A stretch of DNA of 64,000 nucleotides from Maribacter polysiphoniae. Its GTDB lineage: Bacteria > Bacteroidota > Bacteroidia > Flavobacteriales > Flavobacteriaceae. Numbering within the stretch: position 1 is the first letter of the stretch; each line of letters starts with the position of its first letter. The stretch spans positions 124,001-188,000 of the forward strand of contig NZ_QGGQ01000003.1 in assembly GCF_003148665.1 (NCBI RefSeq), in the 5' to 3' direction. The position numbers and the translations under genes were made by a program. The notes under the pieces were generated by a model. That model saw nothing but the letters and a program-made list of their open reading frames with translations. It made no database searches and had not been told where the DNA came from. Positions 18,907 through 27,451 of this stretch are shown here, in pieces.

Positions 18907-19770
18907 ATGGAAACAATAAAGAATTTTTTAGAAATAGAGTTGATTCATATAGGGGAATTCAACCTGCGGGTGTATACACTCGTAACCATCTTGATGATTT
19001 TTCTAATGACCAAATTGATATTGTCCCTAATTAAGAAAACACTTTACAGCGGTAGGTATGGGAAACTTGACAAGGGGTCCAGTTATGCGTTATTTCAGAT
19101 TGTTAAATATGTGTTATGGGTGATTGCCATTGGCTTTGTTTTAGAAACCCTTGGAATAAAATTAACGGTGTTGATAGCAGGGTCCGCAGCCTTACTTGTG
19201 GGCATAGGTTTGGGGTTGCAGCAAACCTTTAACGATATCCTGTCGGGGATAATCCTGCTTTCGGAAAAATCCATTAAAATAGAGGATGTCCTGGAAATAG
19301 ATGGTGATATCGTAAAGATCCAAAGTATTGGACTGCGAACCTCCAAGGCTTTAAATACCGATGATGTTTCCATAATTATTCCAAATTCATTGATTACGAC
19401 CAATAAGGTTATCAACTGGAGCCATCAGACCATGAAGGCACGTTTTAGAATTGACGTAGGTGTGGCCTACGGTAGTGATATTGATCTGGTCATAAAGGTT
19501 CTGGAGGAAAGTGCGTTTGAACATCCTGATGTTTATGATAGGGAATCAACGGAGGCACGATTAGTGAATTTCGGAAATTCATCGTTGGATTTTCAGGTTT
19601 TGTTTTTTAGCCAAAGTATTTTCCGAATAGGTAAGGTGAAAAGTGATATACGAAGAAGTATTAGCAGGAAATTCGCGGATCACCATATCGATATACCTTT
19701 CCCTCAAGTAGATTTACATGTGAAGTCAAGTTATACTGAAAATAAAAACGCACAGAATAAGATGCCTTAG
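18907..19770 (+). CDS. small-conductance mechanosensitive channel, MscS family
   Basis: 287-residue MscS-type channel: three membrane helices (about residues 20-42, 62-84, 88-110), the pore helix with the Gly/Ala-rich LIAGSAALLVGIGLGLQQTFNDILSGIILL signature running through residue 120, then the cytoplasmic beta domain (KIEDVLEIDGDIVKIQSIGLRTSKALNTDD) and the alpha/beta cage. Opens on membrane tension to release solutes during osmotic downshift. Monocistronic, with 251 bases of gene-free DNA before it. Confidence 0.92.
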   Translation: METIKNFLEIELIHIGEFNLRVYTLVTILMIFLMTKLILSLIKKTLYSGRYGKLDKGSSYALFQIVKYVLWVIAIGFVLETLGIKLTVLIAGSAALLVGIGLGLQQTFNDILSGIILLSEKSIKIEDVLEIDGDIVKIQSIGLRTSKALNTDDVSIIIPNSLITTNKVINWSHQTMKARFRIDVGVAYGSDIDLVIKVLEESAFEHPDVYDRESTEARLVNFGNSSLDFQVLFFSQSIFRIGKVKSDIRRSISRKFADHHIDIPFPQVDLHVKSSYTENKNAQNKMP

Positions 19771-19823
19771 CCCGGTGTCTTTGTAATAAAATCGGGAATG
19801 TTCATATCAAAACGTGGAAAATA

Positions 19824-20357
19824 ATGCAAAAGGTAATTTATTATGTAGCGAGTTCCCTGGATGGGTTTATTGCCGGTGTTAATGATGATATAAGCAAATT
19901 TGTTCCCAAAGGTAAGGGGGTGGAAAAGTATTTATCCGATCTACAAAACTTCCAAACCGTTATAATGGGGCGTAGGACTTATGAATTTGGGTATCAATAT
20001 GGACTCGTACCGGGGCAGCCGGCGTATCCCCATATGGAGCATCATATTTTTTCCGAGACGCTTAAGATCGACACACTTGCCAGTAATGTTCGAATTGAAA
20101 GGAAATCGATCGAACGGATCAAGGAAATCAAGGAAGAATCCAAAACAGACATCTATCTATGTGGTGGTGGTCAATTTGCGGGATGGCTTTTAGACCATGG
20201 ATTGATCGATATCTTGAAGCTAAAATTGAATCCGATCATACTCGGGGATGGAATTCCCCTTTTTGGAAACTCGAAATCCTCATTGGTCGGACATCTGATC
20301 GAAAGGGAATCGTTTGATTATGGATTTGAGATCCTAACCTATGACCTGAAAAAATAG
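19824..20357 (+). CDS. dihydrofolate reductase-family (RibD C-terminal-like) protein
   Basis: 177-residue reductase-fold protein opening MQKVIYYVASSLDGFIAG, the standard N-terminus of the YyaP/YwjB-like RibD-C group. NADPH-site features follow: TVIMGRRTYEFG and IYLCGGGQFAGWLL. These proteins lack proven folate activity in most cases; the substrate is unknown. Only 53 bases separate it from the MscS gene upstream, so readthrough is possible. Confidence 0.85.
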   Translation: MQKVIYYVASSLDGFIAGVNDDISKFVPKGKGVEKYLSDLQNFQTVIMGRRTYEFGYQYGLVPGQPAYPHMEHHIFSETLKIDTLASNVRIERKSIERIKEIKEESKTDIYLCGGGQFAGWLLDHGLIDILKLKLNPIILGDGIPLFGNSKSSLVGHLIERESFDYGFEILTYDLKK

Positions 20358-20528
20358 CACTGGCCACAATAGGGAATAAAATTATTGTTGGGATCTTGTT
20401 TATTCGCAGCGCTGTGCTTACTTTGTATTGTGGCTATTTTTTGAAATGGGGAATCCTTATTTACAAAGCCGTACCGATCTTATACGCAGTACGTAATCTA
20501 AGTTGGGTATTCGTAACAAACAAAAGGA

Positions 20529-21194
20529 ATGGAAGAACGGAGTACAATGTTGAAACCTGATGCCTTACTATTCGATATGGATGGGACATTATGGGATGGG
20601 GTAAATGCTTATGCACAAGGATTCAATGATTTCTTTAAGGCCCATAAAATTAATCGAACAGTCACAAAAAAGGATTTGTTCAAATATATGGGGATGGAAG
20701 AAGAACCCTTTTTGGCGATGATCCTTCCGGAATTCACCGCTATTGAAAGAAAAACTATCTACCAAGAAATAATCGAATTACAATATAAACGTATTGAAAC
20801 TGATGGGGGTGAATTGTATGAGGGTGTAAAGGCAGGATTATCAAAACTGGCAGAAAAACACAAACTATTTATCGTTAGTAATTGCCCGGAATTTACAATC
20901 CAATACTTTATGGATTGGGCCCATATTGGAGCATATATTACGGATACCATGGCCCATGGTATGAATTACAGACCAAAGCATGAAAATATTAAATTCCTCA
21001 TCGATAAATATCATTTACAAGCACCGATATACATAGGTGATACCGATTCGGACAGAAAGCAATGTGACCTGTTGGATATCCCCTTTGGATTTGTAAGCTA
21101 TGGATTTGGGGACACGGAGGATTATAATTTACGGTTTGATTCATTTGATGAATTGACGAACTATTTTTATACAGATACGTTGAAAACCATTTAA
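20529..21194 (+). CDS. HAD-family phosphatase (phosphoglycolate-phosphatase-like)
   Basis: 221-residue HAD hydrolase with motif I DALLFDMDGTLWDG (the first Asp of DMDGT is the nucleophile), motif II in FIVSNC, and motif IV in YIGDTDSDRKQCD. The helical cap between motifs I and II is of the C1 type used by beta-phosphoglucomutase- and phosphoglycolate-like enzymes. The start at 20529 or the internal ATG at 20547 are both possible. Its stop lies only 2 bases before the next ATG, so the two genes form an operon. Substrate probably a small sugar phosphate. Confidence 0.85.
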   Translation: MEERSTMLKPDALLFDMDGTLWDGVNAYAQGFNDFFKAHKINRTVTKKDLFKYMGMEEEPFLAMILPEFTAIERKTIYQEIIELQYKRIETDGGELYEGVKAGLSKLAEKHKLFIVSNCPEFTIQYFMDWAHIGAYITDTMAHGMNYRPKHENIKFLIDKYHLQAPIYIGDTDSDRKQCDLLDIPFGFVSYGFGDTEDYNLRFDSFDELTNYFYTDTLKTI

Positions 21195-21196
21195 GG

Positions 21197-22216
21197 ATGA
21201 CCGAGGAAGCCATACGAATTACGTCCGAACAAATGCAGGATGTGTTTTACAAACTGTTTGTAAAATATGAATTCGCGGAAGGGAAAGCCAAATTACTGGC
21301 CAAGGTCTTCACGGAGAGTACTTTGGTTGGCGTAAATTCCCATGGAATCAATAGGCTGCCCCTATTTATTGATTATGTCGAAAAAGGGCTGGTTAAAATT
21401 GATGCCGAAGCGGAAAAGGTGGCGACTTTTGGTAGTTTGGAACGCTGGGATGGTAACCTTGGCCCAGGCATTATCAATGCAACAAAGTGTACTAATAGAG
21501 CCATAGCATTGGCAAAATCACACGGAATGGGATTGGTGGCATTACGCAATACCAATCACTGGATGAGGGGAGGAACCTACGGCAGGCAGGCAGCAGATGC
21601 CGATTGTATTTCAATCCTTTTTACAAATACGCAACCGAACATGCCGCCTTGGGGAGGGAAGGACAGCCGTATAGGCAATAATCCCCTTGTCGTATCAATA
21701 CCTAGGGAGCAGGGGCATGTGGTGTTGGATATGTCGATTTCACAATTTGCATTCGGTAAGATCAACGACTATAGGTTGAAGGGTGAAAAGCTGCCTTTCC
21801 CTGGAGGTTGGGATGCCAATGATGAACTTTCCAATGATCCGGAAAAGATTCTGACAAAAGAACGTGGATTGCCCATTGGCTACTGGAAAGGTTCCGCCCT
21901 TTCCATAGTTTTGGATATGCTGGCCACTTTATTATCGGCAGGTGACTCTACAAGTAAAATCGGGACAAGGGAATTTGAAACAGGCATTTCCCAGGTGTAT
22001 CTCTGTATTTACCCCGCGGTTTTTGGCGATAAAAACCTACAACAAAAGCTCATCGACGAAATCATAACATATACCCATGATGTAGCGCCCATGAATCCCG
22101 GGGATAAAACCTATTATCCAGGAGAGCGGAGTGCAATGACCCGAACAAGGAACCTGAAGGAGGGAATCCCTGTCAACAGCAATATTTGGAAAAAGATAAT
22201 GGCGCTGTCATCGTAA
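21197..22216 (+). CDS. Ldh/YiaK-family NAD(P)-dependent oxidoreductase (2,3-diketo-L-gulonate reductase-like)
   Basis: 339-residue member of the malate/L-lactate dehydrogenase family, separate from the Rossmann LDHs. Family marks are VGVNSHGINRLP (catalytic His region), GLVALRNTNHWMRGGTYGRQAA, NTQPNMPPWGG and the C-terminal PGERSAMTRTRNLKEGI. Members reduce 2-keto acids such as 2,3-diketogulonate or ureidoglycolate. Lying beside alginate-lyase genes, a role on a uronate-derived keto acid is possible, but the terminator after it separates it from that operon. Cytoplasmic. Confidence 0.88.
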   Translation: MTEEAIRITSEQMQDVFYKLFVKYEFAEGKAKLLAKVFTESTLVGVNSHGINRLPLFIDYVEKGLVKIDAEAEKVATFGSLERWDGNLGPGIINATKCTNRAIALAKSHGMGLVALRNTNHWMRGGTYGRQAADADCISILFTNTQPNMPPWGGKDSRIGNNPLVVSIPREQGHVVLDMSISQFAFGKINDYRLKGEKLPFPGGWDANDELSNDPEKILTKERGLPIGYWKGSALSIVLDMLATLLSAGDSTSKIGTREFETGISQVYLCIYPAVFGDKNLQQKLIDEIITYTHDVAPMNPGDKTYYPGERSAMTRTRNLKEGIPVNSNIWKKIMALSS

Positions 22217-22274
22217 AAAAATCTTTTCGGATCATTTAATAAGCAAGAATTCAATTCGGACACAACCATATGTA

Positions 22275-22307
22275 AAAACCTGTTATAGGGTTTTTGAAAC
22301 AGGTTTT
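22275..22307 (+). terminator. rho-independent terminator
   Basis: AAAACCTGTT (22275-22284) pairs with AACAGGTTTT (22298-22307), followed by a T-rich tail, 59 bases after the reductase stop. Ends the HAD/reductase transcript. Confidence 0.75.
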
Positions 22308-22537
22308 ATTCTGTTTTCAATGATTTTTTATACCTGCCATACATCTGTATCGTAACCGCTAAGTAATTCAATAATCAATAAGGGAATATTTGGAAACGAG
22401 TAGGTTTTGATATGCTATACAGCGCTATTATAAAAACTTGGACTTCATTTTTTGCCAACGCCGGACACAGAGGACACTGGTGTGTGGTGCCTAACTATGA
22501 ACATTCAAATATAATTGACAAGATAATTAGCCAATGA

Positions 22538-22568
22538 TTGGGCTAACTGAATAATGTTTGTACATTTA
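22538..22568 (+). promoter_or_regulatory. probable promoter of the alginate-lyase operon
   Basis: TTG (22538-22540), a 20-base spacer, then TACATTTA (22561-22568), one base off the TAnnTTTG -7 consensus. It sits 7 bases before the 18-bp palindrome, giving the same arrangement as in front of the 1159-residue gene. Confidence 0.5.
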
Positions 22569-22575
22569 TAAAATG

Positions 22576-22593
22576 AAATTGGTTAACCAATTT
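22576..22593. promoter_or_regulatory. 18-bp palindromic operator, copy 2
   Basis: AAATTGGTTAACCAATTT, identical to 17135-17152, over the expected transcription start of the alginate operon. Likely bound by the same repressor; no GntR- or LacI-type gene is present in the window, so the regulator is encoded elsewhere. Confidence 0.7.
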
Positions 22594-22651
22594 TTATGTA
22601 TCGTATAAACCTATGTTTTATTCTAGAATATCCGTAGTAAATAAACCGGTT

Positions 22652-22728
22652 TTAAAGTCCATTCCCTTTCGGTTGCCGAGCAGTCGAATACCAGCTATTG
22701 GTTTAAAGGGAATGTGTTCCGACTTTAA
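22652..22728 (+). promoter_or_regulatory. leader hairpin upstream of the alginate-lyase start
   Basis: TTAAAGTC-CATTCCCTTT (22652-22669) pairs with AAAGGGAATG (22705-22714) and, after a 6-base bulge TGTTCC, with GACTTTAA (22721-22728), giving 18 base pairs around a 35-base loop. It lies in the transcribed leader some 75 bases before the ATG. No uridine tract follows, so it is not a plain terminator; a regulatory RNA structure is possible. Confidence 0.45.
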
Positions 22729-22801
22729 TGTTCTTCGTCAAACTTTAAATGGCGGTCACCGATCATCAAATAGAAACATAACAAATCAATTATATAAATT
22801 C

Positions 22802-25117
22802 ATGAAATATTCTGTAATCCTCTCTCTTGTTTTTCTTCTAATCAGCAGTTGTAAAGATTCAGGAACCCAATCTTCCTCGATGGTCACTACCAAAGACGAG
22901 CTGCATAATGCGCTGACGAACGCCAAGCCCGGTGATGAAATAGTACTCGCCAATGGGGTTTGGGAAGACGTTGAAATCCGCATGACGTCCAGTGGTACAA
23001 AAGATAAACCAATTACCTTAAGGGCCGAAACATCGGGACAAGTCTTGATTCAAGGAGAGTCTGACCTCAAATTGGGGGGCGATTATCTTATCGTTGACGG
23101 ATTGTACTTTGTCAACGGTCATTCCCCCTCCAATGCGGTAATAGAATACGCAGTGAGCAAAGACAGCGTGGCTAATCATAGCAAAGTCACCAATTGTGTG
23201 ATCAAAGACTTTAATAAACCACAACGAAACCTGAAGGATCTATGGGTCTTGTTCAAGGGAAGAAACAACCAATTGGATCATAGTTATTTGGCAGGTAAGT
23301 CCAATGGAGGGCCAACAGTACGTGTAGACTTGGCCGGTAACCAGAATATAAACAACCATCACAAGATCATTAACAACCATTTTGGTCCACGGCCACCGAA
23401 AGGAGGACCCAGCGCTGAGAGTATTCAATTGGGTAATAGTTTTACCTCTATGTGTCCCAGTTATACGTTGGTGGCCAATAATTTGTTTGAAAAGTGTGAC
23501 GGTGAGGTTGAGATCATATCCAGTAAAACAAACTTCAATGAATTTAGGAACAACGTATTTTATAAAAGTGAAGGCTCTTTGGTCACCAGACATGGAAATT
23601 ACTGTACCATCGATGGTAATTACTTCATTGGTGACGGGGTGTCCCCGAATTATGGTGGAATTAGGCTAATAGGTACAGGGCATATAGCAACCAATAACTA
23701 TTTCTATAATCTAAGAGGGCAGAATTTCAGAAGTCCATTGGCTGTAATGAACGGCATTCCCAAGTCCCCATTAAATAGGTATATACAAGTGACCGATGTT
23801 GTTGTCGCTTATAATTCATGGGTCGATTGTACTTCGCCATGGCAATTTGGCGTGGGAACCAATGTGAGCCAGAAAGATGTGTTGCCTGCTTCCGAGATCC
23901 GTTCTGCCCGACCAATCAGGACTCTAATGGCCAATAATCTTATCTATAATGCGAAAGGGGACAAAGCCCCGATTGTCGCCCATGACCTTCTGGATGGTAT
24001 CGAATTTAAAAATAATATCATCAACAATCAGGGTGTGGCTTTTGAGCCTAGTGATGCACTAGAGTCAAAATCCTTTACTTTGACTGAGTTAAGTGAAAAT
24101 ATTTGGGTACCCAGTACCGATTTTCCGGACGTACCCGTCTATAATGGTTTTGGATTTGATGAATTTGAAAAAGACCTGTTCGGGGTCTCTAGGAAGGACA
24201 ATAATGCTGTGGGAGCAATCGTAGGAAAACCCAATGAAGCCCCATCTATCCTTGATAATGGCCATTATGGTCCAACGTGGTATGATGCAAATCCGTCTAA
24301 AGCGGAGCCAAAAACACATGTGGTAAATCCTTCAATGAACTTGGCGGATGTTATTTCAAAAGCCCAAGATGGAGATATTATAACACTTGAAACTGGTGAT
24401 TATGAAATCGCTTCTTCGTTGAATATTGATAAAACCTTGATCATACAATCAGGTATATCCGACGGAAGTGCCACCCTTTTTTATAAAGGAGCTATGAGAA
24501 CACCCTTGTTCCAAATGAACCCTAAAGGAAACCTTACAATAAAAGGAGTGAGCCTTAGCGGGGATATGGAGCAATATGCTTTTGCGAGCCTGAAGGAGAA
24601 CATGTCCAGCAAGTACGATTTAACGGTTGAAAATTGCAACATCGAAACGTTTGATTATATCCTAAAAGCCTATAAATATTCCTTTGCGGAAAATATTACC
24701 TTTAACAACACCATCTTTAAGAATTGCCAAAACGGAATGGAATTATCCGAGGAAAAGGAGGATAAGGGAGAATACAATGCGGAAAATATCACGATTAAGA
24801 ATTGTTATTTCGACGGGGTAAAAGAAAATGTAATAGACTATTACCGGGGAGGTTATGACGAGTCTACCGTTGGAGGAACGTTGTTGGTCAACAACAGTAC
24901 GTTTTCAAACTGTGGGGCAGAGGAGAAAAATGGCATTTTATTGAATACCTATGGTATCGTCAATGTGGATATTTCAGGGAATACTTTTGTCGACAATAAT
25001 GTTAAACTGATAGCCCAACTTTGGGGAGCGAAGAACAATACACATTCCAACAATAAAATCAATAACTCAGGAAAAATAGCGGTAGAAGAAAACCTGAAAC
25101 TCAATTTACTCTATTAA
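22802..25117 (+). CDS. PL6-family alginate lyase lipoprotein with second beta-helix domain
   Basis: 771-residue lipoprotein: signal MKYSVILSLVFLLISSC with lipidated Cys17, then an N-terminal PL6 (chondroitinase-B-like) right-handed beta-helix over roughly residues 30-480. Marks of the family are TTKDELHNALTNAKPGDEIVL at the first rung, HSYLAGKSNGGPTVRVD and PKGGPSAESIQLGNS, the catalytic groove region. After a linker (GHYGPTWYDANPS) a second parallel beta-helix (about 505-765) with NLTIKGVSLSG-type rungs follows, as in two-domain PL6 enzymes. Degrades alginate by beta-elimination at the cell surface. ATG 22802 was chosen because it gives a clean signal peptide; an in-frame ATG at 22613 would bury it behind 63 residues. 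One base separates its stop from the PL17 gene. Confidence 0.9.
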   Translation: MKYSVILSLVFLLISSCKDSGTQSSSMVTTKDELHNALTNAKPGDEIVLANGVWEDVEIRMTSSGTKDKPITLRAETSGQVLIQGESDLKLGGDYLIVDGLYFVNGHSPSNAVIEYAVSKDSVANHSKVTNCVIKDFNKPQRNLKDLWVLFKGRNNQLDHSYLAGKSNGGPTVRVDLAGNQNINNHHKIINNHFGPRPPKGGPSAESIQLGNSFTSMCPSYTLVANNLFEKCDGEVEIISSKTNFNEFRNNVFYKSEGSLVTRHGNYCTIDGNYFIGDGVSPNYGGIRLIGTGHIATNNYFYNLRGQNFRSPLAVMNGIPKSPLNRYIQVTDVVVAYNSWVDCTSPWQFGVGTNVSQKDVLPASEIRSARPIRTLMANNLIYNAKGDKAPIVAHDLLDGIEFKNNIINNQGVAFEPSDALESKSFTLTELSENIWVPSTDFPDVPVYNGFGFDEFEKDLFGVSRKDNNAVGAIVGKPNEAPSILDNGHYGPTWYDANPSKAEPKTHVVNPSMNLADVISKAQDGDIITLETGDYEIASSLNIDKTLIIQSGISDGSATLFYKGAMRTPLFQMNPKGNLTIKGVSLSGDMEQYAFASLKENMSSKYDLTVENCNIETFDYILKAYKYSFAENITFNNTIFKNCQNGMELSEEKEDKGEYNAENITIKNCYFDGVKENVIDYYRGGYDESTVGGTLLVNNSTFSNCGAEEKNGILLNTYGIVNVDISGNTFVDNNVKLIAQLWGAKNNTHSNNKINNSGKIAVEENLKLNLLY

Positions 25118-25118
25118 T

Positions 25119-27377
25119 ATGAAGTGCTATCAACGACTAGGTCTTTTACTTCTTTTTTTGACTCTTGTTCATTCAGAAGTCAAGGCACAGGTACTACCTG
25201 ATCAACGGGTATTGGACATCGAAGAGCTTGCCGATTATTTGAAACCCGAGACGCGTGGACAATTACAGGCAAACGGGGAAATAACAACGGAATCGCTGGC
25301 TGCATATTTTCGGGAACGGTTTTCGGAACGTTTCTTTTATGATTACAAAGGGTTTGATGGTCGTCTTGAGACCTACAATTCGCTTTATGGGAATGAAGCT
25401 GCGCATAAAGCCAGGGCCATGGATCACTTTAATAAATACCCTGCCGCCACCCAGTGGGTATTGCCTTTTGATTATTTGAATGGGGAGCCGGTAAATGCGT
25501 ATGCGCTACGTCATTTGGCAAGGCAGCATAAAATGGTAGACCTAGCCTTGCTATATTTTAATGAAGGTAGGGATCCGAAATACATAAAGTATTTTGTGAA
25601 TCAGATGAAGTCCATGAATACGGCGTTGGAGTTGGGCGATTATGAGAAAATCGAAGATGGAAATGGCATTTATGAAACCTTTCGTTCTGGTTATCGGATT
25701 TCGAATTGGCTTTGGATCCATAATATGTTCTTAAGCGAACCGGCGTATACCGATGCAGATCAGTTACAGACGGTTGCGACCTTATTGCAACATGGCCAAC
25801 ATTTATACGAACGTAATGAAGGGTTTGTGCCAGGTAATCATCAAACCAAGGGAATGTCGGGTCTAGCCGTTTTGTCGATCCTGTTTCGTGATTTTGAAGG
25901 TACCGATAAATGGTACGATAGGGCAATGTTGAGGTTAAGTGAGCATTTGGATAAAGAGATCAATCCGGATGGATTCCAGTTCGAAAGGTCAGTACATTAC
26001 CATATGAGCGATATCAACAATTATTTCTATGTGTATCAATTGGCTCAAATCAATAAGATAACCGTTGCTGAAACTTGGGAGCAAAAACTCAAGTCCCTGT
26101 TCAGTACCCTTGTGAAAATTGCGTATCCGGACAAAAGTGCTCCTGTACTCCAGGATGATACTGAAATTCCATGGGCAGAAAAAAATGATATCTCAGGGGC
26201 AATGACACTCGGGTATGTTTTGTTCAACGATCCTGAATTTGGATACTTTGCGACAGATAAGGTCGATGAAGGCATGTATTGGTTTTTAAGTAATCGGCAA
26301 GTAGAACAATTAAGGGATATTGGGAAGAAGCGACCCTCCTACGGATCACTTGCTTTAGAGGATACCCACTATTATATCATGAGGCAAGGGTGGGAGCCCA
26401 ATGATAAAATGATGGTGGTCAGTGCCGGATTGGATGCTGATAAACCGGACCACCAACATGGCGATATGTTGGGAATACAGGCGATTGCCAACGGTCAAGT
26501 GGTATTGCCCAACTACCAGGTACGCTACTCCCTTGATGATTTTGAACTGTTCAAAAATTCAATGGTGAAGAATGTGGCCCTTATTGACGATGAATTACAG
26601 GGTAAGCAATGGACCTCCAATAAAGGTGGGAGTGGATTTGGTAAGTTTAAGGAATTGCCCCATCCGAAAGTAATTGCATGGGAAAGTAATGATAGGTTCG
26701 ATCTCTTTGTGGGGAGTCATGATGGGTTCGAGACAAAGGATGTAGCCTATACAAGGCAGGTTCTTTATTGTAAGGATGGATTCTGGATTGTCAAGGACAA
26801 TTTCCAATCGAATGGCACCCACGATTACAAACAAGTTTGGCAGGGACATTATACTACCGAATTGGCCCCAAAAATCTTAAGGGCCTCTTTTCCGGATGCG
26901 GCATGTTGTGATATACTTCAATTGAATGAGGTGGATACGGCAAAAACCTCAGGAAGCCGTGGTAAGAATTGGACAGTGGTCTCCAAAGCAAAGGAGGGGG
27001 ATTTCAACTTCCTGACCATAATTTTCCCCTACAAAGGTTATAGTAATCGCATTGATGAAACCAAGCAGCAGGTCTTGCTCAATGATTGGGTGGTGAATGA
27101 TGGTACATGGCAATTGGAAGGATCAAGAGCAAATGTCATCCATAAAGGGGATGAAGCCTTCCTCTTCGGAATAAGGCAAGTAAAACTAGAGCAGCTTACC
27201 ATTCAGGCTTCCCAAGAAACGGACCTCTATATTTCATTGCAAGGGAATAAACTGGAAGCGTGGTTGCTGGGGGATTCAAAAACAACCCTAACCTTTAAAA
27301 AAGGAAAGAAAAGGAATAAAAATATGACTACCGTTGAGCTTGTACCTGGGGAGCATTCTTTTGTTGATTTGGATTAA
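25119..27377 (+). CDS. PL17-family oligoalginate lyase (heparinase II/III fold)
   Basis: 752 residues with a Sec signal (MKCYQRLGLLLLFLTLVHSEVKAQ). The N-terminal alpha/alpha barrel contains N240-H241 in PGNHQTKGMSGLAVL, matching the catalytic Asn-His of Alg17C-type enzymes, and the Tyr-rich FERSVHYHMSDINNYFYVYQL segment with the likely catalytic Tyr. The C-terminal heparinase II/III beta-sheet domain starts near DTHYYIMRQGW and includes ADKPDHQHGDMLG with its metal or substrate His residues. Such enzymes release unsaturated uronate monomers from alginate oligomers exolytically, so it should act after the PL6 lyase encoded just upstream. Probably periplasmic. Confidence 0.9.
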   Translation: MKCYQRLGLLLLFLTLVHSEVKAQVLPDQRVLDIEELADYLKPETRGQLQANGEITTESLAAYFRERFSERFFYDYKGFDGRLETYNSLYGNEAAHKARAMDHFNKYPAATQWVLPFDYLNGEPVNAYALRHLARQHKMVDLALLYFNEGRDPKYIKYFVNQMKSMNTALELGDYEKIEDGNGIYETFRSGYRISNWLWIHNMFLSEPAYTDADQLQTVATLLQHGQHLYERNEGFVPGNHQTKGMSGLAVLSILFRDFEGTDKWYDRAMLRLSEHLDKEINPDGFQFERSVHYHMSDINNYFYVYQLAQINKITVAETWEQKLKSLFSTLVKIAYPDKSAPVLQDDTEIPWAEKNDISGAMTLGYVLFNDPEFGYFATDKVDEGMYWFLSNRQVEQLRDIGKKRPSYGSLALEDTHYYIMRQGWEPNDKMMVVSAGLDADKPDHQHGDMLGIQAIANGQVVLPNYQVRYSLDDFELFKNSMVKNVALIDDELQGKQWTSNKGGSGFGKFKELPHPKVIAWESNDRFDLFVGSHDGFETKDVAYTRQVLYCKDGFWIVKDNFQSNGTHDYKQVWQGHYTTELAPKILRASFPDAACCDILQLNEVDTAKTSGSRGKNWTVVSKAKEGDFNFLTIIFPYKGYSNRIDETKQQVLLNDWVVNDGTWQLEGSRANVIHKGDEAFLFGIRQVKLEQLTIQASQETDLYISLQGNKLEAWLLGDSKTTLTFKKGKKRNKNMTTVELVPGEHSFVDLD

Positions 27378-27451
27378 AGGCAAGTTTAAGTGCCAGGAGT
27401 CGTAGCGGGAAGCAGTAACAATCCTTATATTGCCACTGCAAGAAGTATTCA

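Larger units (their letters stand above)
22217..22801 (+). other. 585-base gene-free region before the alginate-lyase operon
   Basis: Contains a terminator for the upstream reductase (22275-22307), a promoter-like TTG-N20-TACATTTA (22538-22568), the 18-bp palindrome (22576-22593), and a strongly folding leader segment (22652-22728). A 41-codon open frame (22412-22537) exists but has no supporting features. The stretch from 22613 stays open in the lyase frame, so a longer protein is formally possible. Confidence 0.6.

Noticed and set aside
22412-22537. 41-codon open frame before the alginate operon
   Set aside because: No ribosome-site or similarity support, and it overlaps the region where the -33 element is expected.
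22613-22801. in-frame 63-residue extension of the PL6 lyase
   Set aside because: It would place the lipoprotein signal in the middle of the protein; the signal at 22802 fits the family, so the upstream part is taken as leader.
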